This document shows positions 24,176 through 33,294 of a DNA stretch of 52,037 nt, one piece after another (the stretch's first letter is position 1; each line of letters begins with the position of its first letter). The position numbers and the translations under genes were made by a program. Origin of the DNA: Planctomycetota bacterium (GTDB lineage: Bacteria > Planctomycetota > JACOTG01 > JAJDCM01). Below the pieces are notes generated by a model. It worked only from the letters and a program-made list of their open reading frames with translations, made no database searches and was not told where the DNA came from. The stretch lies in assembly GCA_029260825.1 (NCBI GenBank), contig JAJDCM010000258.1:1-52037 (forward strand). Direction: 5' to 3'.

Positions 24176-25141
24176 TCAAGCCGGTGGCGCATCGGTCACC
24201 ACCACACCAACGACTCGAACACCGCATTCCTTCAGGCGAGCCACGCTTCTTTCTCCGCGCTCCCACGAGAGAGCGCCGAAACGACAAACCATGATCACCG
24301 CATCGGTAAGACGCAGAAGTCGATCACAATCAGGCTCTTCTTCAAGCGAGCCCACATCGACGACGACAAGCTCACGCTCCGAACAAACATCCTTCGCCGT
24401 CAGCACACATCGAAGCAGCTCCGAAGAAGACGCCGCTTCCACGACCATGAAGGAGTTCTCTTCCGTCATGACCCGACGGGATCGAGGCACATCTTCCTTC
24501 GGTCCACTCGACCTGGCCTTGAATCCAAGCCCTTCTTCCTCGGTGCGTGCCCGGCGCAAAAAGGTCACCTGCTGTCCGCTGGCGGCTACGTGGACGGAAA
24601 AGGCCGAAGCCAGAGAGTTCACACCCTCGTCCCGTCCCACCGAAAAGAAGCCGACAACCGTCGAACCATCCGTTGAGTGACCGACCTCCGATGCAACCCT
24701 TCGGCCGATCTGATCCAGTTGCTTGGCAAGAAGCGGATCTACATTTGGAGCAAGAACACGCTCTTCCGCCCCCGGACTTTCCGGAGTGGAATCGTCTTCC
24801 ATTTCCTCGTCGTCAACAACAACATCGAGCTCGGGCTCATCGTCAACAACGACGTCCAGCTCCTGCTCTTCGCCAAACTCTGACTCGTCGTCCGAAACAA
24901 CGTAAGCAACATCATCACGGTTTTCCTGCTCCAGATCGGAGTGGGAGAGATGGGCATTTTCATACGCCATCGTGTCCTCAAGAATTACCTCTGAATCCAG
25001 GATCACGTCGGAATCCAACGACATCAGGATCCCCTCGGATTCGGACTTCGACCCGTCGTCCCTCCCACCTTTAGGGGGATCCGGGGCGTTTCCAAGGAGG
25101 TTTTCCTCCCGATCAGATTCTTGAAAAGGATTCCAGCTCAT
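24176..25141 (-). CDS. CpsD/BY-kinase-like protein with a degenerate ATP site
   Basis: 321 residues from ATG at 25141, overlapping the Wzz gene's 3' end by 29 bp. Residues 1-130 are strongly acidic and include a tandem decapeptide (ELDVVVDDEP, residues 94-113). The C-terminal half resembles the ATPase domain of bacterial tyrosine kinases that partner Wzz proteins. However, the Walker A position reads GRDEGVNS (about 169-176) with no Lys, the Walker A' LIDADLR is absent (VTFLRRART), and no Tyr cluster ends the protein. Only the Walker B-like LVVVDVGS survives. It is probably a pseudo-kinase regulating chain length. Confidence 0.75.
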   Translation of the reverse strand: MSWNPFQESDREENLLGNAPDPPKGGRDDGSKSESEGILMSLDSDVILDSEVILEDTMAYENAHLSHSDLEQENRDDVAYVVSDDESEFGEEQELDVVVDDEPELDVVVDDEEMEDDSTPESPGAEERVLAPNVDPLLAKQLDQIGRRVASEVGHSTDGSTVVGFFSVGRDEGVNSLASAFSVHVAASGQQVTFLRRARTEEEGLGFKARSSGPKEDVPRSRRVMTEENSFMVVEAASSSELLRCVLTAKDVCSERELVVVDVGSLEEEPDCDRLLRLTDAVIMVCRFGALSWERGERSVARLKECGVRVVGVVVTDAPPA

Positions 25142-26681
25142 AACCTCGTCGCACCGTTGCAATGGTTGGTAACTGCAACATCTCCGAAATCTCCTCCGGA
25201 GACTTAAAAGTTCTATCGGTGTACTCAAGCACCAAAACAAGACCCAGAGAGACCATCAACGTGAAGCCGAGACCACAAAGCAGGAGGAGAACTCGGCTTG
25301 GCCCTAACGGCTTGATCGGGCGACACGGAGGATCAATAATCGAAACGTTCGAGATCCGTTCCAGATCCAGGGCGAAGTTCGTTCGAGCGTGGTCAAGATC
25401 GATGAGGCTCCGCGAGAGTCGCTCCCGCGAAAGATCGGTCTCCCAGCCCAGTCGCTTCTCCTCGGCCTCGATCCTCTCCAGATGAGAGAGTCGGTCATGG
25501 GAGCTCGCGAGGAAAGATCGTTTCCTCTTGAGCTTCTCTTCCAGGCTGCGGATCTGCGCCTCCGCGTGCACGATCTCCGAATTGAGATTGACGTACACCG
25601 GATTCTGTTTGGTTTGATCTTCCTTCAGGGTCGAAGGAAGCTCGCCCTGAAACTGACGCAATCTCTCAATTTGCTCTCTTACATCCCGCAAGGGCTGATA
25701 CTGGTCGGTAAACCGACTCGAGAGCGAGCTTTCGTCGAGGTAGAGCTGGGCAAGCCGCTCATAAACCGGAGTGAGTCCGTAGTTTGGCTTACCGTCCGTC
25801 GATTGATCTGCAACTCGAAGAGGCTCGGTGGCAAGCTCGGCAAGAAAACGCAGACGCCGCTGTTGCTCTCCGTGAAGCCATCCCTCAAAGTCTGCCGCTT
25901 CTTTCTCTACATCCGCGATCTTCTGCAGGAGGATCTCCCGCTCGGTCTTGATGGAATGGATCTCATGCTTCTTTCGGAAGCTCGTGTGGCTCTCCTCGCA
26001 CGCTAGAAGATCCCCCTCTGCTTCCTGAGACTGGGTCTCAAAGAACGGAATCGCACCCTGAGTTTGACGAACCTCAAGATGGCGAGTGAGATACAGTTCA
26101 AGAGCGGCAGCGAGGAGTTCCCTGGCAGTAGCCGCGTTGCGATGGAGGTAGTTTAACTCAATCACATCCGAGTTCCGGATCGGCTTCACCCCCAGGCTCA
26201 GCTGGAACTTTCGAAGGGCCAGTTCCTCCTCGGTAAGCTCGGTGCTAAGACCGCTCGTGGTGAGAAGGGATTTCACCGAAGCCATTGAACTCGAAACAAG
26301 CGCTTGCGTCGTTTCGATCCAGGTCGGTTCTTCTGGAGCGGTCTCCAGGTCGAGCCCCCGGCCATTCAGGATCGGCCCCGGACCAACTCTCTCGATGGCG
26401 GATTCAGCAAGCCACCGACTCCGAAGGATTTGCACCTCCGAGTTGATCTCGTTCTCCCGCTTTCGATCTCCGGGGGATACCGTGGTTTCGGAGACGACCG
26501 TGGGGTCGACAGCGAGGTTTTCCCGCCCCAGGCGCAGCAGAATGCTCGCGCTGGACATGTACTTTCGGGGGAAGACCAGGAGCGCAAGCAAAGTGACGGC
26601 AGAACCCAGGGTCAAAACGGTCAGCGCCGTCTTCTTCCTGAGCTTCAATGCTCGCCATAGATGGAGTCGTTCAGTTCCCAT
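25113..26681 (-). CDS. Wzz-type chain-length determinant (PCP family)
   Basis: 522 residues from ATG at 26681. Membrane helix 1 lies at about residues 18-38 and helix 2 near residue 470. The Wzz domain has the expected early strand RKYMSSASILLRLGREN. A long coiled-coil periplasmic region runs from about residue 210 to 420, and a PCRPIKPLGPSRVLLLL motif just before the second helix is the proline-rich segment typical of the PCP-2a family. The protein controls polymer length and links the polymerase to the OPX channel. There is no fused kinase domain; the following gene supplies the degenerate equivalent. Confidence 0.88.
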   Translation of the reverse strand: MGTERLHLWRALKLRKKTALTVLTLGSAVTLLALLVFPRKYMSSASILLRLGRENLAVDPTVVSETTVSPGDRKRENEINSEVQILRSRWLAESAIERVGPGPILNGRGLDLETAPEEPTWIETTQALVSSSMASVKSLLTTSGLSTELTEEELALRKFQLSLGVKPIRNSDVIELNYLHRNAATARELLAAALELYLTRHLEVRQTQGAIPFFETQSQEAEGDLLACEESHTSFRKKHEIHSIKTEREILLQKIADVEKEAADFEGWLHGEQQRRLRFLAELATEPLRVADQSTDGKPNYGLTPVYERLAQLYLDESSLSSRFTDQYQPLRDVREQIERLRQFQGELPSTLKEDQTKQNPVYVNLNSEIVHAEAQIRSLEEKLKRKRSFLASSHDRLSHLERIEAEEKRLGWETDLSRERLSRSLIDLDHARTNFALDLERISNVSIIDPPCRPIKPLGPSRVLLLLCGLGFTLMVSLGLVLVLEYTDRTFKSPEEISEMLQLPTIATVRRGYELESFSRI

Positions 26682-26789
26682 AGCTTACGGCGGTATCGGC
26701 AAGAGCGCCCGGGAACTTAGGGATCACACAAAAATAAGTGCAGATTTTCTCCGTACCATGGGATGAGAGGGGTCAGGAGAAGAGGGTCG

Positions 26790-28811
26790 TTATTCGGGGT
26801 TTGTCGGATCCGACTCCACCGCCCCGATGTCCGGTCCTGAGCCGAGGTATTCGCCCCCGAAACCCACTCCCGCGTCGATCACCGGCGAACCCGAGGCCGG
26901 GACGAACCTTCCTGCTTCATCAGTGACAAGCTGAGGATCGGCAACAAAGCTCCCTTTATCCAGACCGGTCACGGACTGGAACTGGGCGAGAGTCATGGAC
27001 TCCCAGCTCCACTGCACTTCCCGGTTACCGGCTTCGACATCAAGTGTGTTCTTCATGCCGACAATCGGATCGAGGAGTTCGGAACTTGGCAACAGAATCG
27101 CCAGGGCCGCATTGTCATTGTAGGCGAGGATATTGTTGGCAATCATGATCTCGCGGCTCAGGCCCTCCACCGAGATCCCCGATCCTCCGTTGTAGATCGA
27201 AGTATTGTGGAGGAAAGTGTCACCGACCGAGTCATAGACCCAGAATCCGTTCCCCCAGGGAGAACCGTTACGAGTAGAGACATTGCGATAGAATAGAGCT
27301 CCCGATGGATTCTCAAAGCTCGTGAACCCGTTGCCTTCATTGTCACGGCTCAGGCATCCCATGACCCGCATTCCGGGGCACTCCACTCGGTTTCCATCGG
27401 TGCCGATCCCGTTGCGGTTTTCATAGGCTTCGCAGCGAACAATCCAGCTCTCCGGCGCTTCTTCCGCGATGATTCCTTCGAAATTCTCAAAGGCTCGGAC
27501 GCCAAAGATCAGGGATTCCTTCACCTGATACAAGCTATAACCAAGCAAGATGTTTCGGGATGAGCTTCCGCCAAGAATCCAGATTCGCTCGGAACCATTT
27601 CCCACATGGACACCGGCATGATGGGTGATGAGATCTCCACAGTTTTCAATAACACATTCTTCGATCCAGCAGTTCTTGGAGCTGGAGACATCCATTCCAT
27701 GGTTGGTCAGAGCATCCCGAACCGAGATGTCCCGTAGCCGGATTCCTTCGCTTTCAAAAATCCACAATCCCTGTTCCTTGGTGCCAGAGATGGAGATTCC
27801 TTCAACCGTAATGTGGTCAGCTTCTTTGATCCAGAGCCCTTGATCCCGCACTACGAACTCAACTTCTGCATCCTGGGGGTCAGTATCACCCGAGAGACGA
27901 ATCTCCACCTTGCCTCCACGATAGCGATAGCTCTTGGGCATCAAAGCATCATCCGGACCAAGATGGAGGAGGGCAGATCCATTCACATAAACTCCCACAG
28001 GATCGACCTCATGGGACACTTCGTAACCTGCCTCCACGAAAAGGGGCGAGAAACCCGTGATGAGATCACAGCCCGTAATCATCGGGCTTGCCCCTTCTGC
28101 ATTTCGAATCCGAATCGGGTACCCGGGAACGCCTGACTGGCGCATCACGACTCGCTCCCGGTAAACGCCATCCTCAACAACGAGGTCATCCCCAAAGACG
28201 AGCTGATCAACCGCGTAGTTCAGGGTCTCCCACGGAAGCTCCGGGGTCCCTGGGTTTTGATCGCTCCCGAGATTCGCGTCCACGTGATAGGTGGCTCTCT
28301 CCGCTGGAAAGCGAATGGGGACCGAGATCGGGCTCGAGAGGGCGTAACCCCCCTCCGCGTCTTCGTCCTCGACAAACGCCTGGAGGTAAAGCGTTCTACC
28401 CGCGAATCGTTCCGGGACAATCCCACCTGAACGATGCCAGGTCGGATAGGTTCCAAGACGAACCGTTGGTACGAACCCGGGATCGCGCTGAGAAGAAGGG
28501 CGCACTTTCACGCCAAGAAACGCTCCCGAACCGAACAGATCCTCGACCTCTTCGTAGCCCGGCTCGAAGGAATAGGCGAGGTGAATTCCTTTTGAGGCTT
28601 CGGGGGAGTACAGAACGTCGATCTCAAATGGCTCCCCTCCCACCAGTTCGGAGATCAGGAGAACCGGAATCTTCCCTTCCGAGCTATGGGTTCCTCCGCC
28701 GGTCTCCTCCGTAGCACTGCCGGGAATCCAGTGGAAAGAGCCAGAATTGTTGAGAATGCCAATCAAGACGATGGCGGCCAGCAAGATGATGAGTATTCGG
28801 CGGGGAGTCAC
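26790..28811 (-). CDS. Membrane-anchored right-handed beta-helix protein
   Basis: 673 residues from GTG at 28811. Residues 5-22 form a signal anchor. The first 190 residues are beta-rich and unassigned. From about residue 195 the DUF1565-like opening (HVDANLGSDQNPGTPELPWE) leads into a pectate-lyase-type parallel beta-helix with repeated ITVEGISISGT, IRLRDISVRDA and GIIAEEAPESWIVRC coils, and a NGGSGISVEG-type turn. Such folds are found in polysaccharide lyases, epimerases and the AlgG/NosD group. As the first gene of the EPS minus arm, it may cut or epimerise the polymer in the periplasm. No catalytic residues can be assigned. Confidence 0.8.
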   Translation of the reverse strand: MTPRRILIILLAAIVLIGILNNSGSFHWIPGSATEETGGGTHSSEGKIPVLLISELVGGEPFEIDVLYSPEASKGIHLAYSFEPGYEEVEDLFGSGAFLGVKVRPSSQRDPGFVPTVRLGTYPTWHRSGGIVPERFAGRTLYLQAFVEDEDAEGGYALSSPISVPIRFPAERATYHVDANLGSDQNPGTPELPWETLNYAVDQLVFGDDLVVEDGVYRERVVMRQSGVPGYPIRIRNAEGASPMITGCDLITGFSPLFVEAGYEVSHEVDPVGVYVNGSALLHLGPDDALMPKSYRYRGGKVEIRLSGDTDPQDAEVEFVVRDQGLWIKEADHITVEGISISGTKEQGLWIFESEGIRLRDISVRDALTNHGMDVSSSKNCWIEECVIENCGDLITHHAGVHVGNGSERIWILGGSSSRNILLGYSLYQVKESLIFGVRAFENFEGIIAEEAPESWIVRCEAYENRNGIGTDGNRVECPGMRVMGCLSRDNEGNGFTSFENPSGALFYRNVSTRNGSPWGNGFWVYDSVGDTFLHNTSIYNGGSGISVEGLSREIMIANNILAYNDNAALAILLPSSELLDPIVGMKNTLDVEAGNREVQWSWESMTLAQFQSVTGLDKGSFVADPQLVTDEAGRFVPASGSPVIDAGVGFGGEYLGSGPDIGAVESDPTNPE

Positions 28812-28894
28812 GGCTTTTTCTCGCGTTCAGGGGGATGCGAACGAGGATTCGTCGGGCCAAGACCGATGGCGCGATCGAGAGGATGTGTCCCAAA

Positions 28895-28923
28895 AATCTA
28901 CCCCGCTCCAGGACATGAGTCAA
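28895..28923 (-). promoter_or_regulatory. Sigma-70-like promoter for the EPS minus arm
   Basis: Reading the minus strand, TTGACT (28923-28918) is followed after exactly 17 nt by TAGATT (28900-28895). The -35 matches consensus at five of six positions and the -10 at four. The predicted start point lies about 75 nt before the beta-helix gene. This is the only convincing -35/-10 pair in the divergent spacer 28812-29060; nothing as good was seen for the plus arm. Confidence 0.4.
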
Positions 28924-29060
28924 CTTAAAGCACTACAATTCATACATTTAAGACCACGAATAGCCCCACATCCCTCCCCCCTCACCTGTCTTGCCCCATT
29001 CTGACCTGCAAATAAGGTTTGGGCTCCGGGGCCCCGTCTGCCGAAAACCAGAAGAAGGAA

Positions 29061-30602
29061 ATGGCGGAAGCCGTTCGACCAAAAGGCGAGTCGGCGCAAG
29101 CTCATAACAAGCTTCAAGCTTCAGGAGAAGGACTGGTGGTCTGGGACCTCGCGGCGGCAACTCTGGCTTTTGGATGCCTCGCGGTAGCTCTGTTGAAACC
29201 CGAGCGTCGCTTCTCCGTCATCGCGATCATTCCCTTTCTCATTTCTCTTCAAGAGTTCGCACGGCCGATCCGGGTCTTCACTTCACTTCTCGTGGTCGGA
29301 CTCTTCGCAGCCGAGCTGTACAAGCGGTTGATTCGAAAGCTCCCCCTCGATCTCTGGGTTCCCGCGTTCGTTCTTCCGTTCGCCGTCTTGCTCTCACTGC
29401 TCATTCAACCCACGATCGATCATCCATACTCTCGCCTCGATGCATCCGGCATCGTGCTCAGCTACGTGGGAGCCTTTGCCGTTTTCCAGCTGCTCTGGTG
29501 GACTCTACCCGACGCCGATTCCGCGCTACGCATCCTGAGAAGGCTGACCCTCTTCATTGCGGCCTGCGCCGGTGTCGGAGTGCTGATCGCCTCCATGGGA
29601 TTGACCGAAGCCATTGCCGACCTTCAGGCCGCAATCCAGGCGGAAGCCGGCCTCCCCGTCTTTTCCGATCGACAGTTCCTCTTCTTTCGACATCCCAATC
29701 AGAATGCCTACTTCACCGGGTTCGGTCTCTTTTTCCTCGTCGCCCGGTTCCTTTCCCGGGAAAGAAAGAAATCAAGGACCCTTGGCTTTGACACCCCGGA
29801 GCTAGCCGCCGAGCATTCGGCCACCCAGGTTTCCCTGAAGTGGAAAGAGAATCGACGACGGAGAAACGCCGCGATCTTTTTGGGAGCCGCATTCACGGCC
29901 TGTGCCCTCAACTTCATTCTCACCGGATCAAGAGGCGCACTCGTTGCCATGCCCATCGCCTTCCTGATCGGGTTCTTTCTCGCCGGGAGGTTCCGACTCT
30001 TCGTAACCACCACGTTTGCTGCCACCGTGGCCATTCCGATCGTATTTCTGCTTCTAGTAGGCATCAATACAGGAGAAGCAGCCACGACCGAGGGAGAGGA
30101 GATCGGTTCCCGGCTTCAGAGTCTCACCGACCCGAGCACTGCCCTGGAGACCCGGCCCATCTTGTGGAAGGCGGCCTTTTCAGCATTCATGGAAAAGCCC
30201 ATTTTCGGAGTCGGCCCGACCAACCTGCCGTACTACTTCCTTTACGAAACGCCAGAGATGATCACCTGGTCGGAGGAGTTTCTTTCCACCGCACCAGCCC
30301 ACAGTCTCTATCTGCATCTACTCGCGACCACCGGCGTGGTGGGGCTCATGGGATTCTTGTACTTCATGATCGTTCTTGCGAGGCGCTTCATTCGAGGAGC
30401 GAAAAACGGCCCCACTCCCGCATCAAGGGAACTCTCTCTTTCCGGCCTCTTCACCCTGCTATTCCTCGCCATCGTGGGACTCCTGGGACACACGGTCCTC
30501 GGCATCTACTACTTCAATACCGCGATCTTCTTCGCGATCTTCTCTCTCGCCTTGATCGGAACGACCCGACCTCACGTGGACGCGGGACATGAAGCCATCT
30601 AA
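29061..30602 (+). CDS. O-antigen ligase/Wzy-polymerase-like membrane protein
   Basis: 513 residues from ATG at 29061, preceded by GAAGGA; a TTG at 29019 is possible. About eleven membrane helices are predicted. The Wzy_C/WaaL-type hallmark is the large periplasmic loop before the late helices: it begins FSAFMEKPIFGVGPTNLPYY and ends with APAHSLYLHLLATTGVVGL, containing the conserved His found in O-antigen ligases and polymerases. It would polymerise undecaprenyl-linked repeat units on the periplasmic face, or ligate the chain. It heads the plus arm of the EPS locus and overlaps the flippase gene by 14 bp. Confidence 0.85.
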   Translation: MAEAVRPKGESAQAHNKLQASGEGLVVWDLAAATLAFGCLAVALLKPERRFSVIAIIPFLISLQEFARPIRVFTSLLVVGLFAAELYKRLIRKLPLDLWVPAFVLPFAVLLSLLIQPTIDHPYSRLDASGIVLSYVGAFAVFQLLWWTLPDADSALRILRRLTLFIAACAGVGVLIASMGLTEAIADLQAAIQAEAGLPVFSDRQFLFFRHPNQNAYFTGFGLFFLVARFLSRERKKSRTLGFDTPELAAEHSATQVSLKWKENRRRRNAAIFLGAAFTACALNFILTGSRGALVAMPIAFLIGFFLAGRFRLFVTTTFAATVAIPIVFLLLVGINTGEAATTEGEEIGSRLQSLTDPSTALETRPILWKAAFSAFMEKPIFGVGPTNLPYYFLYETPEMITWSEEFLSTAPAHSLYLHLLATTGVVGLMGFLYFMIVLARRFIRGAKNGPTPASRELSLSGLFTLLFLAIVGLLGHTVLGIYYFNTAIFFAIFSLALIGTTRPHVDAGHEAI

Positions 30603-33294
30603 CGATCACGCAAGCCCGATCAAGAAACGCTCCGGAGGACTCATCTCGAACAGTCTTCTTCTCGGAGCATCGGATCTTGGGTGGAAGATGGCGATGCTGT
30701 ACTGGGTCCTGGTTGTGGGACGAACGTTTGGCCAGGAAGGACTCGGCTCGGCGGAGCTTGCTCTTTCTCTTGGAGCCGTACTTCATCTGACGACCAACCT
30801 CGGGCTATCAACTCACCTCCTGAAGAACCTCGCGGAGAAGCCGGAGCAGCTGGGAAAGGCGGTATCCGGTGCTCTTTCCCTCAAACTGATCGCCTGCCTC
30901 CTCTTCTATGGCGGCGCCTTCCTGTTCGTGGCCCGTCGTTTCGATGGCTCCGTCCCGACCTTGACTTGCATTCTCGTCGGGTGCCTTGGTTTTTCGCTGG
31001 CAGAATTCGGGTTCTACTTCTCTCGAGCTCTGTCTCAATTCAAAGTGGAAAGTCAAAGCCGCGGACTCACGGCCCTCTTTCTGGTCGTCATGGTCAGCTT
31101 CGGCTGGTGGCTTGAAGTATCACTCCAGACGTTTGCAATCTATCTTGCCGTGGCGCCCGCCTTGTATTTCTTGCTCTCTGCGCGAAATCTGAAAGTTCTG
31201 AATCGCGCCTCCCTTTCCTGGCTCCCCGGCATCCCGTCCATTCGTCTCTTGAGAGGTTCTATCAGCTACGGGCTGACCGACCTCATGGGACTCCTCTACT
31301 TGAAAGTGGATGTGTTCCTACTGGGGGCACTTGTGGGAATGGCCGAACTTGGGGTTTATTCCGTGCCCTCTCGGATCATCCTCGGGTTTCTCTTCATTCC
31401 CACCGTGGTGTCCTCGGTCCTGCTTCCCATGGCCGGACGGGACCACTTCAAAGACCCCGGCGCCACGGTAAAGAAGGTGGGGCAAGCTGCGGCGGGGCTC
31501 CTTTGGATTGCCGCCTCGATCGGGGCAGTAGCCTTCTTCTTTTCTACCGAACTGATCTCGACCCTACTTGGCCCCGAGTTCATCGACTCCGCTCCGGTCC
31601 TGTCGATCCTTGCCTTCTATCTTCTCTTTCGCTTCGTCAACTTTCCCATGTCGACTCTTCTCGTGGTGGCGAACCGGCAGGGAGACAGGATCAAGCTCAC
31701 GATGCTATCCCTCGCCCTCAACATAGGTCTAAACCTGTGGCTCATCCCGATCCTTGGTGCTGTTGGCGCCGCATCGGCAACGGTTCTCTCCGAGATGGCA
31801 CTCACCGTCGGATTTTACCGGAGCTGCTCGAAGGTGACTCCCAACATGGCGGCCTTCGTGCGCCCCCTTCTCTTACCTCTTGCAACGATCGCAATCCTGG
31901 CTGGCATCTTCATGACCTCAAGCCCTCTCTTTGTTGGAATCCTCATGGCCCTTCCTCCGGGGGTTCTACTTCTTCTGTTCGGAATCACTCGATTGCCTTT
32001 CATGTCCCGAAAGAAGAAAACCCTCCTCCTTCTCCGCTTCTCGCCCGGAAACCGAGGAGATGACGTCATCCTGGAATCACTCGTTCGACAGGCAAGATCA
32101 CGAGCAACCGACGAGAAGCTTCTCATCTTTACCCGGCGTCCCGAAGATGCACCGGACCTCCGTGAAACCTATTTCGAGTTTCGAGGCGCTCATCCGCCCT
32201 CTCTCTTGACTCTCTTTCGCGCACTCGCCACGAGCAAGGCTCTCCTCCTCGCCGGGGGAACCAATCTGCGCGAATGCGATCCAGATAAAGAAAACTATCG
32301 TCCTTCAAAGTCTCTTGGATCACTCCCCACCGGTCTCGTTCTCGTGTTGATGGCAAGAATCGCCAACACTCCGGTGGGCCTGGTCGGTCAGGGTTTTCGA
32401 GAGGCCCGCCAACCGGTTTCGAAGTTCCTCCTGCGTCGAATCCTCGGACTGTCTTCCTTTGTCAGCGTGCGGGACAAGACATCTCTTGGCCTTGCCAAAA
32501 ACTGGGGGAAGACCGGGGTCATTCTGGGTGCAGACCTCGCGTTCTCTCATTCTGGCCTTCATCGGCTCAAGAATCAGGCCTTCTGTACGAAGGGTGATCC
32601 CGAGGGTCATGAACAGGAAAAGAGCATCGGAGTATCCTACCGGTATGCCCTGCATGGAGAAGAGCGAGAGCGCTATGCGGAGTCCTTTGCCCTGGGTCTG
32701 ATCGGAGGCGTTGAGAGAACCGATGAACTCCGCTTCCTGACATTCTCCACCCAACCCGACAATCCTCTTGAGGACGACGGAGTGGCCAAGGCGGACCTTG
32801 TCCGGCGATTTCCCGAGAACCTCGACGCAAGAATGATCTTTCGTGATGACTGGAATGACTCGAGCGACCTGAGCCGGGAACTTGCCTCTCTTTCGTTCCT
32901 CATCGCGACCCGTCTCCACGCTTGCATCCTCGGGCTGCTTCAGGAGACCCCGGTCCTGGGCATTGCCTATGACGAGAAGGTGGAGGATCTCTTCAGAGAG
33001 ATGGGGCTTTCCGAATATTGCCTACATCCTCAGCAGATTCTCGATCATCCTTCCCATTTTGCGGAGAAGATCCGGGAGCTGTCCAGCCAGTGCGGATCGC
33101 CCGTACTCAAGAGTCGAATCCGGGAGGGACTCGACGTTCAAGAGCAACGTTCTCGCTCGGAAATGCAGGAGCTCCATCGCTGGCTAGACCAGGTCGGCTG
33201 GGGAAGATCTCCCCAGGAAGACAAACTCTCGATCGTGCCATCGAAAAGTGAAACGATGGAGTCAAAGGAGGAACCTCATGCTCACTCGGTCTAG
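30589..33294 (+). CDS. Fusion of Wzx-type flippase and polysaccharide pyruvyl transferase
   Basis: 901 residues. Residues 1-470 form a MOP-superfamily oligosaccharide flippase with about twelve helices (LLGASDLGWKMAMLYWVLVV at the start). From residue 472 (MSRKKKTLLLLRFSPGNRGD) the rest matches the polysaccharide pyruvyl transferase family (CsaB/WcaK type): GNRGDDVILESL, LLLAGGTNLRE, FVSVRDKTSL, and LIATRLHACILGLLQETPVL. The C-terminal part would attach pyruvate ketal to a sugar on the cytoplasmic side, before the flippase half moves the lipid-linked unit across. No Shine-Dalgarno precedes Met472, so the junction looks like a true fusion. It overlaps both neighbours. Confidence 0.9.
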   Translation: MKPSNDHASPIKKRSGGLISNSLLLGASDLGWKMAMLYWVLVVGRTFGQEGLGSAELALSLGAVLHLTTNLGLSTHLLKNLAEKPEQLGKAVSGALSLKLIACLLFYGGAFLFVARRFDGSVPTLTCILVGCLGFSLAEFGFYFSRALSQFKVESQSRGLTALFLVVMVSFGWWLEVSLQTFAIYLAVAPALYFLLSARNLKVLNRASLSWLPGIPSIRLLRGSISYGLTDLMGLLYLKVDVFLLGALVGMAELGVYSVPSRIILGFLFIPTVVSSVLLPMAGRDHFKDPGATVKKVGQAAAGLLWIAASIGAVAFFFSTELISTLLGPEFIDSAPVLSILAFYLLFRFVNFPMSTLLVVANRQGDRIKLTMLSLALNIGLNLWLIPILGAVGAASATVLSEMALTVGFYRSCSKVTPNMAAFVRPLLLPLATIAILAGIFMTSSPLFVGILMALPPGVLLLLFGITRLPFMSRKKKTLLLLRFSPGNRGDDVILESLVRQARSRATDEKLLIFTRRPEDAPDLRETYFEFRGAHPPSLLTLFRALATSKALLLAGGTNLRECDPDKENYRPSKSLGSLPTGLVLVLMARIANTPVGLVGQGFREARQPVSKFLLRRILGLSSFVSVRDKTSLGLAKNWGKTGVILGADLAFSHSGLHRLKNQAFCTKGDPEGHEQEKSIGVSYRYALHGEERERYAESFALGLIGGVERTDELRFLTFSTQPDNPLEDDGVAKADLVRRFPENLDARMIFRDDWNDSSDLSRELASLSFLIATRLHACILGLLQETPVLGIAYDEKVEDLFREMGLSEYCLHPQQILDHPSHFAEKIRELSSQCGSPVLKSRIREGLDVQEQRSRSEMQELHRWLDQVGWGRSPQEDKLSIVPSKSETMESKEEPHAHSV

